64,000 nt of DNA from positions 1 to 64,000 of the forward strand of contig NW_020169296.1 in the NCBI RefSeq assembly GCF_000988165.1, given 5' to 3'. Positions 1 through 10,421 of the stretch are shown piece by piece. Origin of the DNA: Vairimorpha ceranae (Eukaryota > Microsporidia > Nosematidae). The translations under genes and the position numbers were made by a program. The stretch's first letter is position 1. Every line of letters begins with the position of its first letter. The notes below the pieces were generated by a model that was not told the DNA's origin, ran no database searches, and saw only the letters and a list, made by a program, of their open reading frames with translations.

Positions 1-1
1 T

Positions 2-91
2 TCGTACATTGTGAGGTTAGAGAATGGAAGATTTGTTAAAAAGAGACATTACGATCTAAAAGGGATTGGTGTCTTAAATTATGGTAAATGA
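2..91 (+). pseudogene. 3' end of an LTR-retrotransposon polyprotein (integrase tail), partial
   Basis: An open frame enters from the left edge and ends at TGA (89-91), giving 29 residues. It begins SYIVRLENGRFVKKRHYDLK, which resembles the last segment (GPY/F-type module) of retrotransposon integrases, where a phrase like 'VRL.NGR.V.RH...L' is common. It is followed within 15 bases by a purine tract and a TGTTA sequence, the order expected at the 3' end of a retrotransposon coding region. Whether the whole element is intact cannot be judged because it lies outside the window. Assignment is by motif only. Confidence 0.5.
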
Positions 92-103
92 GACTAACCG
101 TCT

Positions 104-377
104 GGAGGGGGGATGTTATATTCTATTATTTTATTAAACCCTAATTTATGTTAAGCACTAATATTTAATTAAAATTAAATTAATAACTGTTTAAAACCTT
201 CTTTATAACTCTAATAGCACATTTTTTTGAAATTCATATAATAAATGATATTAAAGATGTACTGAGTTAGCTAATCATATCTCAATTATTTTTATAACTT
301 TTAGATTATCAACAATATTATTCTTTTAAATAAAGACTTTTCTATAAATCGGGCAATGTTTATCATGACATCTAACA
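104..377 (+). mobile_element. Probable polypurine tract and 3' LTR
   Basis: Positions 104-113 are a purine run (ggaggggggA) in an otherwise AT-rich stretch, immediately followed by TGTTATA (114). A purine tract next to 5'-TG is the usual junction between the internal region and the 3' LTR. The right end of the LTR is not certain; one candidate is the TAACA at 373-377, which would give an LTR of about 264 bp. The other LTR is not in this window, so the end cannot be verified here. Confidence 0.4.
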
Positions 378-730
378 AATTCAAATTTCTTTTTGTTTTC
401 ATAGAAATAGATTCTATGAAACCTTTACACACTACCCACAAATATTTCCATATTTATCTAAATATTTTTTTCTACTTCTTTTGTTTTTATTTTCTGAATT
501 TCATTTTTTGGGGCAAAAAATAAAAAGTTTCAGGACCCACTTTTTAGTCAATCTGGGTCACATTTCCCTTAAAAGTTTTAAATTAAAAAAAAAAACAAAG
601 ACTAGAATACTTTTTTTGAAAACAAAGACCTACTTAAGTTTCAGAAGTTTGCCCTATATTTAAAAAATGATTAGATTAATAAAAATAACCAATAAAAATT
701 TTAGTATAAAACAATTTTTTTTCCAAAGGC
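378..730. other. AT-rich spacer without a recognised gene
   Basis: The spacer is AT-rich with long T and A runs. No supportable coding frame is seen; the one open frame lacks an ATG and resembles nothing. The stretch directly before 731 must hold the PGS1 promoter. It is atypical because it lacks the CCC tract seen upstream of most genes here. Confidence 0.5.
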
Positions 731-1831
731 ATGGATAACTGTTTACAAAGATTCAGTAAATTTAAAAAATATTATTTTAACGAATTAATAGAAATAAAAA
801 GTCCTGCAGACTTTTTTAACAAAATAAGATGTTCATTAAAAACAGTACAGCATGCTACAATCTTTACAATGTATACTGGAGATTGCAATCTCACAAAAAA
901 AATTCTTAAGTTAATTTCCGAAAGAGAAAAAACCAATAAAAAGACAAGAATTGTTTTAGATAAAAATCGTGGACAAACAAAAAATTTGGTAAATTTTATA
1001 AAAGAAAATAACTTAAATTGTTTTAAATTTGTAAACTTATCTACTTTTATAAACATATTACGTATAAGAGAAATTTTAGCCGTTTTTCATTCTAAATTGT
1101 ACATTTTTGATGATGAAATTATTCTTACAGGAGCAAACCTAGATGGTTCATATTTTACAAATAGATTAGATAGGTATTTTATTATAAAAAATAAAGTATT
1201 AATAAATGATCTTTATAGAAAACAATACAGTAAAAATACCAACAAAGATACAAATAGTGATTATAACGTGTTATTTAAGTATGGTAGAAAAAATGAGAAA
1301 TATGTAATTTCAGAAATATTACAGCAGAATTTTGATTCAATTTATATATCCTCCGCTTATTTTAATTTGCCAACAGATTATTTAAACTTATTTAAAAGTT
1401 ATAAAAATATTCATTTTTTCGTAAATGCGCCAGATTCTAACATTTTTACAAATTTTAGTATATTTGGTTTTTTAATAACCTCTATTTACACGTACAGTTC
1501 ATATTATGCTACTAAGTACTTACCAAAAGCATTGTTGTACGAGTTTAATCTAAAAGGATACACAATGCACAAAAAGGGGTTATGGGCATTTAAAGACAAT
1601 TTTTGTGTTTCTATAATTGGATCATCAAACTTTAACAGAAGAAGTACTGAAAGAGATGAAGAACTTAATTTTTGTGTAATAACTCAAGATTCTAAGACCG
1701 TTAGAATTTTTAAAGAGGAAATATTATTTTTAATGAAACATTCTAAATTGAAAACAGTAAATGAATTTAAGTTTGGTAAATTTAAATTTATAGCAGCAAT
1801 CCTGTTCTTTATTTTTAATAAATTTTTATAG
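731..1831 (+). CDS. PGS1: CDP-diacylglycerol--glycerol-3-phosphate 3-phosphatidyltransferase (PGP synthase)
   Basis: The 366-residue protein is a phospholipase-D-superfamily enzyme with two half-motifs. The first is HSKLYIFDDE (H120, K122, D127), followed by GANLDGSYFTNRLDRY. The second is MHKKGLWAF (H280, K282), followed by GSSNFNRRSTERDEE. This arrangement is that of eukaryotic PGS1, which makes phosphatidylglycerol phosphate from CDP-diacylglycerol and glycerol-3-phosphate, normally in mitochondria. Here the site could be the mitosome or ER. The C-terminal 15 residues are hydrophobic. The protein is somewhat shorter than fungal PGS1. The start is the ATG at 731; unusually it has no CCC tract, only CCAAAGGC before it. 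It converges with TAF10, 16 bp away. Confidence 0.85.
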   Translation: MDNCLQRFSKFKKYYFNELIEIKSPADFFNKIRCSLKTVQHATIFTMYTGDCNLTKKILKLISEREKTNKKTRIVLDKNRGQTKNLVNFIKENNLNCFKFVNLSTFINILRIREILAVFHSKLYIFDDEIILTGANLDGSYFTNRLDRYFIIKNKVLINDLYRKQYSKNTNKDTNSDYNVLFKYGRKNEKYVISEILQQNFDSIYISSAYFNLPTDYLNLFKSYKNIHFFVNAPDSNIFTNFSIFGFLITSIYTYSSYYATKYLPKALLYEFNLKGYTMHKKGLWAFKDNFCVSIIGSSNFNRRSTERDEELNFCVITQDSKTVRIFKEEILFLMKHSKLKTVNEFKFGKFKFIAAILFFIFNKFL

Positions 1832-1847
1832 TATAAAAATTTATTTC

Positions 1848-2174
1848 TTACATGTAATAATGAGGCCTAGAAATATTAATTCCTATTTCTTCCAAAGCTT
1901 TTTCTACATCTACAACTTGTAAAGAAGCCTTTTTATCCCGACTAAATCGTTTATCCTTCTGTGCGTTTTTTTGCCTGAGTTTATGGTATTGGAATGAAGA
2001 AGCACATACATCTGAAATAAATTTATGGGACAGTAAAGATACAAGCTTTTTAACATTTGTATCCGACGATGTTACACCAGATTTCTGCATATAATAATCT
2101 AAAACAGAATCTGGAATCAATGGAATGTATTCGTCAAGATTTTGTTTAAATTCTTCAAATTCTACATCTTTCAT
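1848..2174 (-). CDS. TAF10: TFIID/SAGA subunit TAF10
   Basis: A 108-residue histone-fold protein. IPLIPDSVLDYYMQKSGV, then SSDTNVKKLVSLLSHKFISD, a basic linker, and the final LQVVDVEKALEEIGINISRPHYYM match TAF10 over the whole fold, including the characteristic G.N..RPHY end. TAF10 dimerises with other histone-fold TAFs in TFIID and in SAGA-type complexes. I take the ATG at 2174 as the start because GCCCCA precedes it directly, as at other genes here. An upstream in-frame ATG at 2192 would add six residues and place CCCC inside the coding region. The acidic N-terminal arm is very short compared with animal TAF10. Confidence 0.9.
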   Translation of the reverse strand: MKDVEFEEFKQNLDEYIPLIPDSVLDYYMQKSGVTSSDTNVKKLVSLLSHKFISDVCASSFQYHKLRQKNAQKDKRFSRDKKASLQVVDVEKALEEIGINISRPHYYM

Positions 2175-3322
2175 TGGGGCAGAAAAATACATAAGATGAT
2201 TTTACTAATTTTTATAAAATTTATAATATATTTAAAAATGTACGTAAGCTTTCTCTAAACTAAAAGAAAATGTTTTATTTTGCAATTACTGATTTCTAAC
2301 ATACAAATAATCTACATAATAAAGGGTGTTGAATGAAATTTCTGTTAATTTATTTTTAAAAGTAATAACTTTTTTGAATAGTAAATTTTACATGTATCAA
2401 ATATATTTATGTTTTTCACTAACGTTAACAACAAAGTTTTATAAAATTCAAATAAATTTTTAAGAAGATCAGTTTTAATTAATTTTTTAAGACAATCTTT
2501 GTTAAAAGTAAATTTTCTTAAATGCAAAAAGCAGTTAATTTACTATAAATAAATCAAGCCAATAATTTACATAAATAAAAACAAAATTTTAATGTGTGTG
2601 GCAATAATTATTACAGATATTTTATTTGTAATAGTGTCATAAAGAATAACATCCCAAGTTTAAACGTTTAACTTCAACTTTAAAAATACATTATTAAAAA
2701 AATTATTCTCTCTAAATTATAATTATCTTCAAAAATCACTTTTTGTAATAAATAACAAAAAAAACTTTATATTTCTTTATATTGTAAGCCAGAAGAAATA
2801 AATAATTTTTTACCTGATTACCAAAAATGATATTTATTTTTGATATAATAAAAACTTAATATATGTAAATTTTGTTTTAAATTAATAAAATTATTGTATT
2901 AATTAAAACTTTTAATCTAAATTCAGCAATGATATACCAATAAAATAGTGTGTTCTAAAAATAAAAATTACTTTTTTTTTGTGAAGTTACAGTTACTGAA
3001 AATATTTGAAGTCAAATTTTTTTTTATAATTTTCTTGTTCTTATGTAACTCCGATAGATTAATAAATAAATATTGATAGCGAAATAAATTTAAACAATTG
3101 ATATGTTGTTGACAATACCAAATTTTTATTTTGTAATCTACTTATAATTTTTAACAAAAATACTATCTAAAACTTTTATTTTTTAAACAAAACGATTACA
3201 AATTTAAGTTGCACAATTAATTTATCATTGTAAATTTTGCTAAATAAAAGATTAGAATTTAAAAAATAAATTAAATCTTTAATTAGTTAATAAGATTTAA
3301 ATTTTTTTTGCAGCATAGGGGT
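2175..3322. other. 1.15 kb AT-rich spacer between divergent genes
   Basis: The spacer separates the divergent TAF10 and AAA ATPase genes and should contain both promoters. It is extremely AT-rich, with many homopolymer runs. One open frame of 60 codons on the minus strand (2345-2527) resembles nothing and has no start signal. No RNA gene or repeat was recognised. Confidence 0.5.
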
Positions 3323-4561
3323 ATGGAAAGTGTTAAAAAACAAAATTCACCGTTAAACAATAATGTTATCAAAACTCGTAATTTATCAAAGAATGAAGAA
3401 AAAAACAGTTTACAGAATTCATTTCTAGGGAGATTTTACAGAGCATTTTATGTATTATATTGTATCGTGGGATTTTTAGTTACATTAGGATCTCTTTACT
3501 TACTAATATGTTTTTACGCTTACTTCAAGAAATTTTTACAGTCAAATAATCTTAATAAAAATGAATCTCAATTTCTGTTTAATAAAGCCGGAGAATTTAA
3601 AAATATTAAGTATTATGGATATAAAAAAACTTTTCAGACTGTAATTTTTAGTATGATGAATATTATTAAATCTTCTAAAAATTTGTCTGATAAAGAATTT
3701 TCCGCGCGTTATGATTGTACTGCTAGAAATTATTTATTTTATGGACCTCCTGGTACTGGTAAAACACTCTTTGTTAAAAGACTTGTTTATCTTCTAAATT
3801 ACAACTTTAATGACAAATTTAAAACTACTAATAAAGATTATGTTAGAATTTGTTTTGTATCTCCAAACCAATTAGAAGATAAATTTATTGGAGAGACAGA
3901 AAAAAACATTAAAAATTTATTTAAAGAAGCAAGGGATGATAAGGATTACACTGCAACAATAATTTTTATTGATGAGATCGATTCTTTTTTTGGAGACAGA
4001 AAACTTGACACTACAATACATTCGTCAAAATCAAAAACAGAATTTTTAAACTTTTTAAGTGGAGTTAATGAAGATAGGAAAAAAAATGTCTTTTTTATAG
4101 GGGCTACTAATCTTATTACACGAATTGATGATGCATTTGTAAGACGTATGGAGAATAGGTATGAATTTGGTCTACCATCTAAATTAGAAATTATAAATAT
4201 TTTAATGGCTGTGACAAAAGATTGGAATTTAGACAAGATCTACCAAAGTTGCATTGATTATATTTCTGAAATATTTGAATACAGAAAAACTTCTCAAGCA
4301 ATTATTATGGCTATTATTAAAAAAGTTATGTTGACACAACCCATTAGTAATGAAGAAAAGATGGATAAATTGATAAATACTGTACTAAGCGTTAACTCCA
4401 AGCTTAAAAAGAAAGATGACTATGAAAATAATACTTCTCAAGGACATAGTTGGTTTGGTATGAATAATTCGAACAGAAAAGAAGTAATTACTCCATTTTC
4501 TCTTTCTGATTTTGAGGTAGATGAAAGCCAAAGCAATATCTTAACTGATGATGGCGAGTAA
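3323..4561 (+). CDS. Membrane-anchored AAA ATPase (Msp1/ATAD1-like or related)
   Basis: The 412-residue protein has a basic N-terminus and one strong transmembrane segment (about residues 43-68, FYVLYCIVGFLVTLGSLYLL). A single AAA domain follows: Walker A YGPPGTGKT (about 140-148), Walker B IIFIDEIDSFFGD (about 213-225), sensor-1 GATN and an RR pair (FVRRMENRY) at the arginine-finger position. A membrane anchor ahead of one AAA module recalls Msp1/ATAD1, which extracts mistargeted tail-anchored proteins from the mitochondrial outer membrane. The similarity is generic, so another membrane AAA protein is possible. The C-terminal 60 residues are acidic and unique. The start is the first in-frame ATG, preceded by AGGGGT. 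The gene is isolated between large spacers. Confidence 0.7.
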   Translation: MESVKKQNSPLNNNVIKTRNLSKNEEKNSLQNSFLGRFYRAFYVLYCIVGFLVTLGSLYLLICFYAYFKKFLQSNNLNKNESQFLFNKAGEFKNIKYYGYKKTFQTVIFSMMNIIKSSKNLSDKEFSARYDCTARNYLFYGPPGTGKTLFVKRLVYLLNYNFNDKFKTTNKDYVRICFVSPNQLEDKFIGETEKNIKNLFKEARDDKDYTATIIFIDEIDSFFGDRKLDTTIHSSKSKTEFLNFLSGVNEDRKKNVFFIGATNLITRIDDAFVRRMENRYEFGLPSKLEIINILMAVTKDWNLDKIYQSCIDYISEIFEYRKTSQAIIMAIIKKVMLTQPISNEEKMDKLINTVLSVNSKLKKKDDYENNTSQGHSWFGMNNSNRKEVITPFSLSDFEVDESQSNILTDDGE

Positions 4562-6251
4562 CAAATAAAATGAGTTTTTTAATCTTTAAATCTTTTGGCT
4601 GGTTTAATTTTTTATTACTTTTGCAAATTATTTTACTTCAGCAATTAACTTATATTTATGTAAAGAACTACTAGCACTTGTAAATTGTTAAAAGATGTTA
4701 TAAAATAGAACTATTCATTTTTACTGTTCTTCTGTCTGCAACAAAAATACTTAGATCCATCAGTTTTTTCATTAAATTTCTTTTCATCAACTCAATGTCG
4801 ATATTTCCTTTTCAAAATTTCCTTCGACATTTAAAAAGATACTCTTCATCGTTTTCTTAACGGCACGAGTTTAAACGTTTTACTTTAAAATTGTATAATT
4901 AATTTTGTAAGTTTACTGATTTAAATAGTCTAAAAAGATTTGTAAAAATAGTTAAATAAAATTTTAACCTTTAGAAAATTGATAAAAAAATAGATACAGT
5001 TACATATTAAAAAAGGATTAATCCTTTCTTAATATAAATAAGACCTATAATTACTCTTAAACCACTCGCAGATATTAGCATTATGAAGCCCGCTACTAGA
5101 AATAAGATCATTGATGTTGTAGTATATATATTATAGGCTTTTGGCCAAACCTTTTTACAACTTGCTTTATAGCAGAAATGAAAGAAACTTTTTCTTTTAT
5201 CGTAGTATCAATACTATTATGTTGATTACTGTTTTTTTATTAAAATCATTTTTTTGATTTTCATTATAGTTGATGATTTGCTAGTTGAGTTACAAAAACT
5301 TTGTAATGTTACATTTTTATCACTAAACTTAATAATGATTTTATTTTTAGCAGTGACAAAACTTCAATTAAAACAACCCGCTGATTCAGTTATAAAATTT
5401 AAGGAAAATTTAGTAGTAATGGGCTTATTTTTATTTTTATAAACTACAACAAAAATTAAAAATTTGCCATATTTAGATTATTTTTAATTGCTGTTGTTAT
5501 TAAAGTATAATTTTATATTTACAAAAGTTATCCTATATTTGTGCGAAAAAAATTTTATAAATTTATTTTATTTTAATTTTTTAGGGCCAAAATTATATTT
5601 GATAAGACTATCATTGTTTTTTAAGATTCATGTTTTATTATACATTAAACTTATAATTTAATTTAAGACTTATTGATTATTTAAAAACTTTCAATGATTG
5701 TTATTGATTAGAACTTTCCTGTTTGCGTCAAAGAATTTCTTTAACATTTTAACTTTTTTATAAAGTTTATAAATTAAGTTTATTTTTTTTTTATTGACAA
5801 TATTTGTGAGAACTTTTTTAAGTAAATTAATAGACAAAAAATAGTACAAAATAAGTTTTATTTAAACAGTCGGAATGTTTAGGGCTATAAGAAGCATAAA
5901 AATGTAAGAAAAGAAACATTAGTTATAGCATAACATAAATCATGCCTTATGAACGATTTAAATAATTTTGTCTAAATTTTTTAATAAAAAAGAGTAAAAT
6001 GTTTAACACGTACTCAATTCTTTAGTTAAGAAATCAAATAACATTTATTAACCATTTACTAGTTAGATTTGTCGTTTTAAATTTTAACTGTTAAAATATA
6101 AATTGTATCCTTTATAAATACATCATTTTTTTTTGAATATACTTTTATACAGATATTAAAAGTATGACTAATACTATAACAGTACAAATATAAGAACATA
6201 ATAAATTATCCTTAATTTTTTTTATTATCTAAAAAGCAATTTTAATTGTTA
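4562..6251. other. 1.7 kb AT-rich gene desert
   Basis: No open frame here resembles a protein or has the CCC-ATG start signal. The 62-codon frame at 5254-5442 lacks an ATG start and is low complexity. The right border is the TA dinucleotide (6250-6251) that flanks the Tc1-type element. Nothing else was recognised. Confidence 0.5.
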
Positions 6252-6453
6252 CAGTCCGTTGCATAATCTTACCATACCTCTATTTTTATCAAAAACTCTA
6301 CTAAAGTTGCACTAATGTAATAGTTTATTTAATTTCTTCGTTCAGTTTTTTATTTTAACTAGGGATTATTTACCTACTTTTTTTAGTACTAGATTTAATG
6401 TATTGTTTTTATAAAATTAGGATTTTTTTAAAAAAAAGTGTTGCATAATCTTT
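6252..6453 (+). repeat. Left terminal inverted repeat of the Tc1-type element
   Basis: The outer box (6252-6273) and inner box (about 6439-6453) share TTGCATAATCTT. The stretch between them (TACTAGATTTAATG-like, then TTTTATAAAA...GGATTTTT) matches the reverse complement of 7529-7600 with scattered differences. Confidence 0.85.
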
Positions 6454-6487
6454 CAAGAGTTTAATTTTAATGGTATTTAATAATCAA

Positions 6488-7462
6488 TTAGGCCACCATT
6501 GTTTGAATCACCAATTTAATTCTGTTTTTCATTGAATCAATAGGCTTTTTACAAAAATACGTGCTATTATTATGCCAATCTTTAAAAATTAAAGCTTTTA
6601 ATTTATGTACACTATCATAGGTTTTACCTTCATTACACCCGCCTAGAAAGCTCTTTATAAAGATTCTCTATAGGATTAATATCAGGAGAATATGCTGACC
6701 AAAACATTGTCTCGATATTTTTGAAAGCTAGATGATTTTTTGTAGATGCTGAAACATGTGGTCTTACGTTTCCATTTGAAAAATTATTTTAAGTAATTTT
6801 GTTCATTAATAAATGGAAGTAAATAGTTATTTAATATATTTTGATTTTCTAAACTATGTAAACTTTCTGAACTAAAAGCCAATTTTGGTTTTTTAAAATA
6901 ATTAAAACAACCCCAAACTATGACTGAAGATCTTCTCATGGTTCTGCGAGAATACAAAACTTCTTTTGTTTTAATATCTGCCCAATAATTATTATACCCA
7001 TCTGGACCATCAAGATTGAATTTTTTTTATCTAAAAATATTATTTCTTTTCATCTGGTCTCAAAATTTTAATATTTACCTAAAAATAAAATTTATTTTTT
7101 TACGTTCAAAATTTAAAGCAGGTTTTCGGCAAATTTTTTTCTTTTTAATCCGCCATCTTTTGCTAAAATTCTTGTTATCGTGAATTTATGTACATTTAAA
7201 TTTAAATTATGCATCAACTTATTCGCCGTTATATTTTTACCACTAGCAATTTTAATTAATCTTGACCACGCCCTAAGAGAGGCCTTAAAAGCAAGGCCAG
7301 AAGGCTTTTTTTACCATATTTTAAAGAATCTTTTATGTACTTAGCAATAACAGCATGTGATCTACCTATCTTTCTGATAATTTCAGAAATTGACATCTTT
7401 TGCTTATTCAACAAAACAATAACAGCCTTTTCAGAATCATCAAGGGATGGTTTTATACCCAT
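6488..7462 (-). pseudogene. Decayed Tc1-type transposase
   Basis: The minus strand opens with an ATG at 7462 and a helix-turn-helix region (MSISEIIRKIGRSHAVIAKY), intact for 68 codons. The frame then shifts; a second frame carries SLRAWSRLIKIASGKNITAN and LNVHKFTITRILAKDGGLKR. Further on, again in shifted frames, come FNLDGPDGYNNYWADIKTK (first catalytic region), VIVWGCFNYFKKPKLAF, and SPDINPIENLYKELSRRV (third catalytic region). The end is PIDSMKNRIKLVIQTMVA. These segments follow Tc1 transposase order. At least three frame changes and stops make it non-functional. Confidence 0.85.
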
Positions 7463-7528
7463 TAGGGACTAACAAAAAATTCCTTTTAAATTATTTTCCC
7501 ACCAAAAAACATATGAAAAAAAAGACTG

Positions 7529-7727
7529 TCGTAAGATTATGCACCACCTTTTTTAAAAATCCCAGTTTTATAAAATCAATGCATTATATCTAGTAATAAA
7601 ATAAATGACACTAATATTAAGTTTAAATAAAAAATTGACTAAATTACTGTCAATAACTTTATATTAGTGCAATTTTAGTAGAGTTTTTGATAAAAATAAG
7701 GGTGTCTTAATATTATGCAACGGACTG
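7529..7727 (-). repeat. Right terminal inverted repeat of the Tc1-type element
   Basis: This is the reverse-complement partner of 6252-6453. The inner box AAGATTATGCA is at 7532-7542 and the outer box ATTATGCAACGGACTG at 7712-7727, ending at the TA target. Confidence 0.85.
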
Positions 7728-8590
7728 TATATTAATGTCAAATTTACATTCTCTTTTCTATCAAAATAGTGACCTTAAAAACGCAATTTTGTTGACTACA
7801 CAAGATAATTTCTCAAAGAAAAGTCTTTTAATTCTTGTGATGCTATCTTCACATCAATCGCCGCTAATTAGATTGTTTAAACTTTTTATTTTATGGCCTC
7901 AATTTATTATTAACAGATATAAAACAAAAAATTTTTAGTATCTTTATAACATTATCTTCATTGTTACATAAAAAAGTTGTCATTTTTTGAAAGCCAAGAT
8001 TTTTAAAATAATATTATTTATAAAATTAATATTATACATTTAAATACATGTTATATATTAACTAATTTATTAACATTTATTTTTCTAGAAAGATGATAAA
8101 AAGAAATGCTTTATTATAAGTACAAATAATTTGTATCATTCTTTTAATTAATATTTGACTTAAATATCAATTTGAAAATTAATATTTAACTTTTGATTTG
8201 CGCAAGCAAATTAAAATTTACACATTATGTACGCAAACATATTTAATATATCACAAACATTTCTTTCTATATTTTTAATGTTGTAAATATGTTATTGTAA
8301 CTATTTTTCTTAAAAAAAACTTTCTTATAAATAAGAATTTATTTAAAACAAAATTAACAATACATTTTGTATTGAATTGATTTTAGTGTTTTAGTTATAA
8401 TAATTTCCTTTATTCATTGTTGTTACATTCCTTTTTTATTTTCAATGTATTGTAAAATTATTGATGTAAAAATTTATTTACAAAAATAAAAATTAAAAAT
8501 GAATCTTTTTTTTAAAAGCTATAATATTCTTTTCTTAAGCGATCTTCAATCTAATATTATTAAATCTTCCAACGATTTTTTACCCTTAAA
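7728..8590. other. AT-rich spacer between the Tc1-type element and SRP72
   Basis: It contains one 67-codon open frame (7735-7938, plus) that begins just outside the transposon end and resembles nothing. The rest is low-complexity AT. TTTTTACCCTTAAA at the right end is the start-site motif of the next gene. Confidence 0.5.
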
Positions 8591-9550
8591 ATGATTGATA
8601 TTAACAATTTACAATCTACAGAAGTGCATGAAAAAATTACTAAACTTGAATTACCAGAAATAGGACCCTACAAAGCAGTTGCATTAATTCATCTTGATAA
8701 ATATCAGGAAGCCCTTAAATATTGTATTAAAGGATCATACGAATCTGCATATATTTATTATAAACTTAAAAAATTTTGTAAGGCACTTAAAATTGTTAAT
8801 AAAAATTCAGGAGAAAAATGGGATGTGCTAAAATCTCAGATATTGTACAGAATGGGATTTTTTAACAGCGCATTTAATTGTCTTAGTAAATTGCCAAGAG
8901 ATGATGATATTTTTGTAAACTTACAAGCTATTAAGTCAATGGGAATATTAACCAATAGTGTTAACAATTATGTATTTCATAAGTTGTATATTAAAAAGAA
9001 AGAAGAAATAAATTATGATAATCTTGAAAATTATAAATTTAAAAACCAGAGCAGTTATCAAGAATACTTGTATAATAAAACATTTGAAGTGTTAGATAAA
9101 AAAGAACAATTTATTAATGATTTAAAAAAGTTATTAGAACAATTTCCCAATAATTTAGTTATTAAAAACCAGCTTTTAAATGTTGAAGGGAATTTTGATG
9201 AAATTATACAAGCAGATTTAAATAAAACACAAAGGAGTATATTAAATTACAATATGCATACATCAGAAGATATTGATAATAATTTGCATTTCTTAGCCAA
9301 TTTTAGAGAAAAAATGGGAGATAGTCAATACAAGTGGATTAAATATGCCGGAGAAAATAATTTTAAAATAAATTGGAACAAAATACCAAAATCGACAGAT
9401 GCACTAAATATTCTTAGAATTTTGGTGGGACTTATTAATAAAAATATGAATCTTAAAAATATTAAAAAGCATATGAATATAATTAAAGATTCAAATATTA
9501 AGGGACATATTGAGAATTACACTGATTTTATTGAGAATGATAAAAAATAA
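8591..9550 (+). CDS. SRP72: Signal recognition particle subunit SRP72 (TPR protein), probable
   Basis: A 319-residue, largely helical protein with TPR-like repeats in its first 110 residues: ALIHLDKYQEALKYC, AYIYYKLKKFCKALKIV and LKSQILYRMGFFNSAFNCL. The phrase 'YIYYKLKKFCKALKIV...LKSQILYRMGFFNSA' parallels the SRP72 repeat that reads 'YCEYRLNRIENALK...LYGQVLYRLERYDE'. The middle and C-terminal parts are also TPR-like but diverged. The protein is about half the length of fungal SRP72 and lacks an obvious basic RNA-binding tail. SRP72 pairs with SRP68 on the SRP RNA for ER targeting. TTACCCTTAAA sits before the start ATG. Another TPR protein is the alternative. Confidence 0.6.
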   Translation: MIDINNLQSTEVHEKITKLELPEIGPYKAVALIHLDKYQEALKYCIKGSYESAYIYYKLKKFCKALKIVNKNSGEKWDVLKSQILYRMGFFNSAFNCLSKLPRDDDIFVNLQAIKSMGILTNSVNNYVFHKLYIKKKEEINYDNLENYKFKNQSSYQEYLYNKTFEVLDKKEQFINDLKKLLEQFPNNLVIKNQLLNVEGNFDEIIQADLNKTQRSILNYNMHTSEDIDNNLHFLANFREKMGDSQYKWIKYAGENNFKINWNKIPKSTDALNILRILVGLINKNMNLKNIKKHMNIIKDSNIKGHIENYTDFIENDKK

Positions 9551-10421
9551 ATAGTTGGTTTTTTTTCTTTTATTTTTACGATGTGTTGTTAAATTTTTAA
9601 ATTAAAGTGTTTTTTGTTAAAGAGAGGAAGATTGCAAGTTATAAATTTAAACTTTATATTTTGAAAAGCTTTTTTTAAAATTAAAAATATAGCTAAATTA
9701 TAAATACTGTAAACATATTCACGTAAGAAGTATTTTTTTATTGTTTTTTACTAAGAGCATTACAGGTCACAAATGCTATGTACTTCATAACATTTGTTAT
9801 TTAATTTAAAATTTTGAAAAAACAGGCATAAATTTTCAGAATAACAATTAAATAACTTTTAATTACATAAATAAGAATAACAAATCAAAGTTATACAATA
9901 AAAGCTTAATAGAGCTTTACTTAAGAAATGGTTATGTCCCGCAAGGACTCCTCAACAACAAATACATACAATAATTTTACAAATATCACATGACACAGAA
10001 AAACTTTAATTTTTTTGGTTTTAAAAAATGAAAAAAATTTCCAACTGTTGTATATTTTTGTTTTTAAGCACTTTAAGAGATATTTTATAGCACAAAAAAT
10101 ATTAGTTTGTTGTTAAATATAAACAAATAATAATTTTAATTTGTTTTCTTGGACAAATCAAAAAAGAAATTGAATAAAGTTCAATTTCTTAACTTAACAA
10201 AAAATTATACAATTTTTTTACATTTTCTAAGCGCAATTTTTACTTATTTGCAGACAAATCATTACTGTAACATGTAAAAAATTAATTTATAACAAAAAAT
10301 AGTTCAGTTTTGTAAATAATATATTTTAAATATTAGTTTCTACTTTGTGTTTTAGTTTTGTGGTTTTTTTATTTGTTATTTATTTTTAATATGCTTTAAA
10401 ATAAAAATCCTTTTGTTTACA
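9551..10421. other. AT-rich spacer with a small GC-richer island
   Basis: No gene was recognised. A short GC-richer island at about 9939-9975 (GTCCCGCAAGGACTCC within it) stands out from the AT background and contains the hairpin-like GTCC...GGAC pair. I could not match it to a tRNA, snRNA or SRP/RNase P RNA. Confidence 0.4.

Larger units (their letters stand above)
6252..7727. mobile_element. Tc1-type (IS630-Tc1-mariner) DNA transposon with IR/DR-type long terminal inverted repeats
   Basis: The element starts CAGTCCGTTGCATAATCTTA at 6252 and ends with the near-perfect reverse complement at 7727. Each side is flanked by TA (6250-6251 and 7728-7729), the expected target duplication. The outer 64 bp match well, and the inverted similarity continues to about 200 bp on each side. 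A second copy of the TTGCATAATCTT box lies near the inner end of each repeat (about 6440 and 7535). Two direct boxes per terminal repeat is the IR/DR plan known from some Tc1 elements such as Sleeping Beauty. The interior holds a decayed transposase on the minus strand. Total length is 1476 bp. Confidence 0.9.

Noticed and set aside
481..663. 60-codon plus-strand open frame
   Set aside because: It begins with a non-ATG codon, is low complexity, and has no start motif or recognisable similarity.
7735..7938. 67-codon plus-strand frame beside the Tc1-type element
   Set aside because: It starts at the transposon edge with no CCC signal and its product resembles nothing; probably chance.
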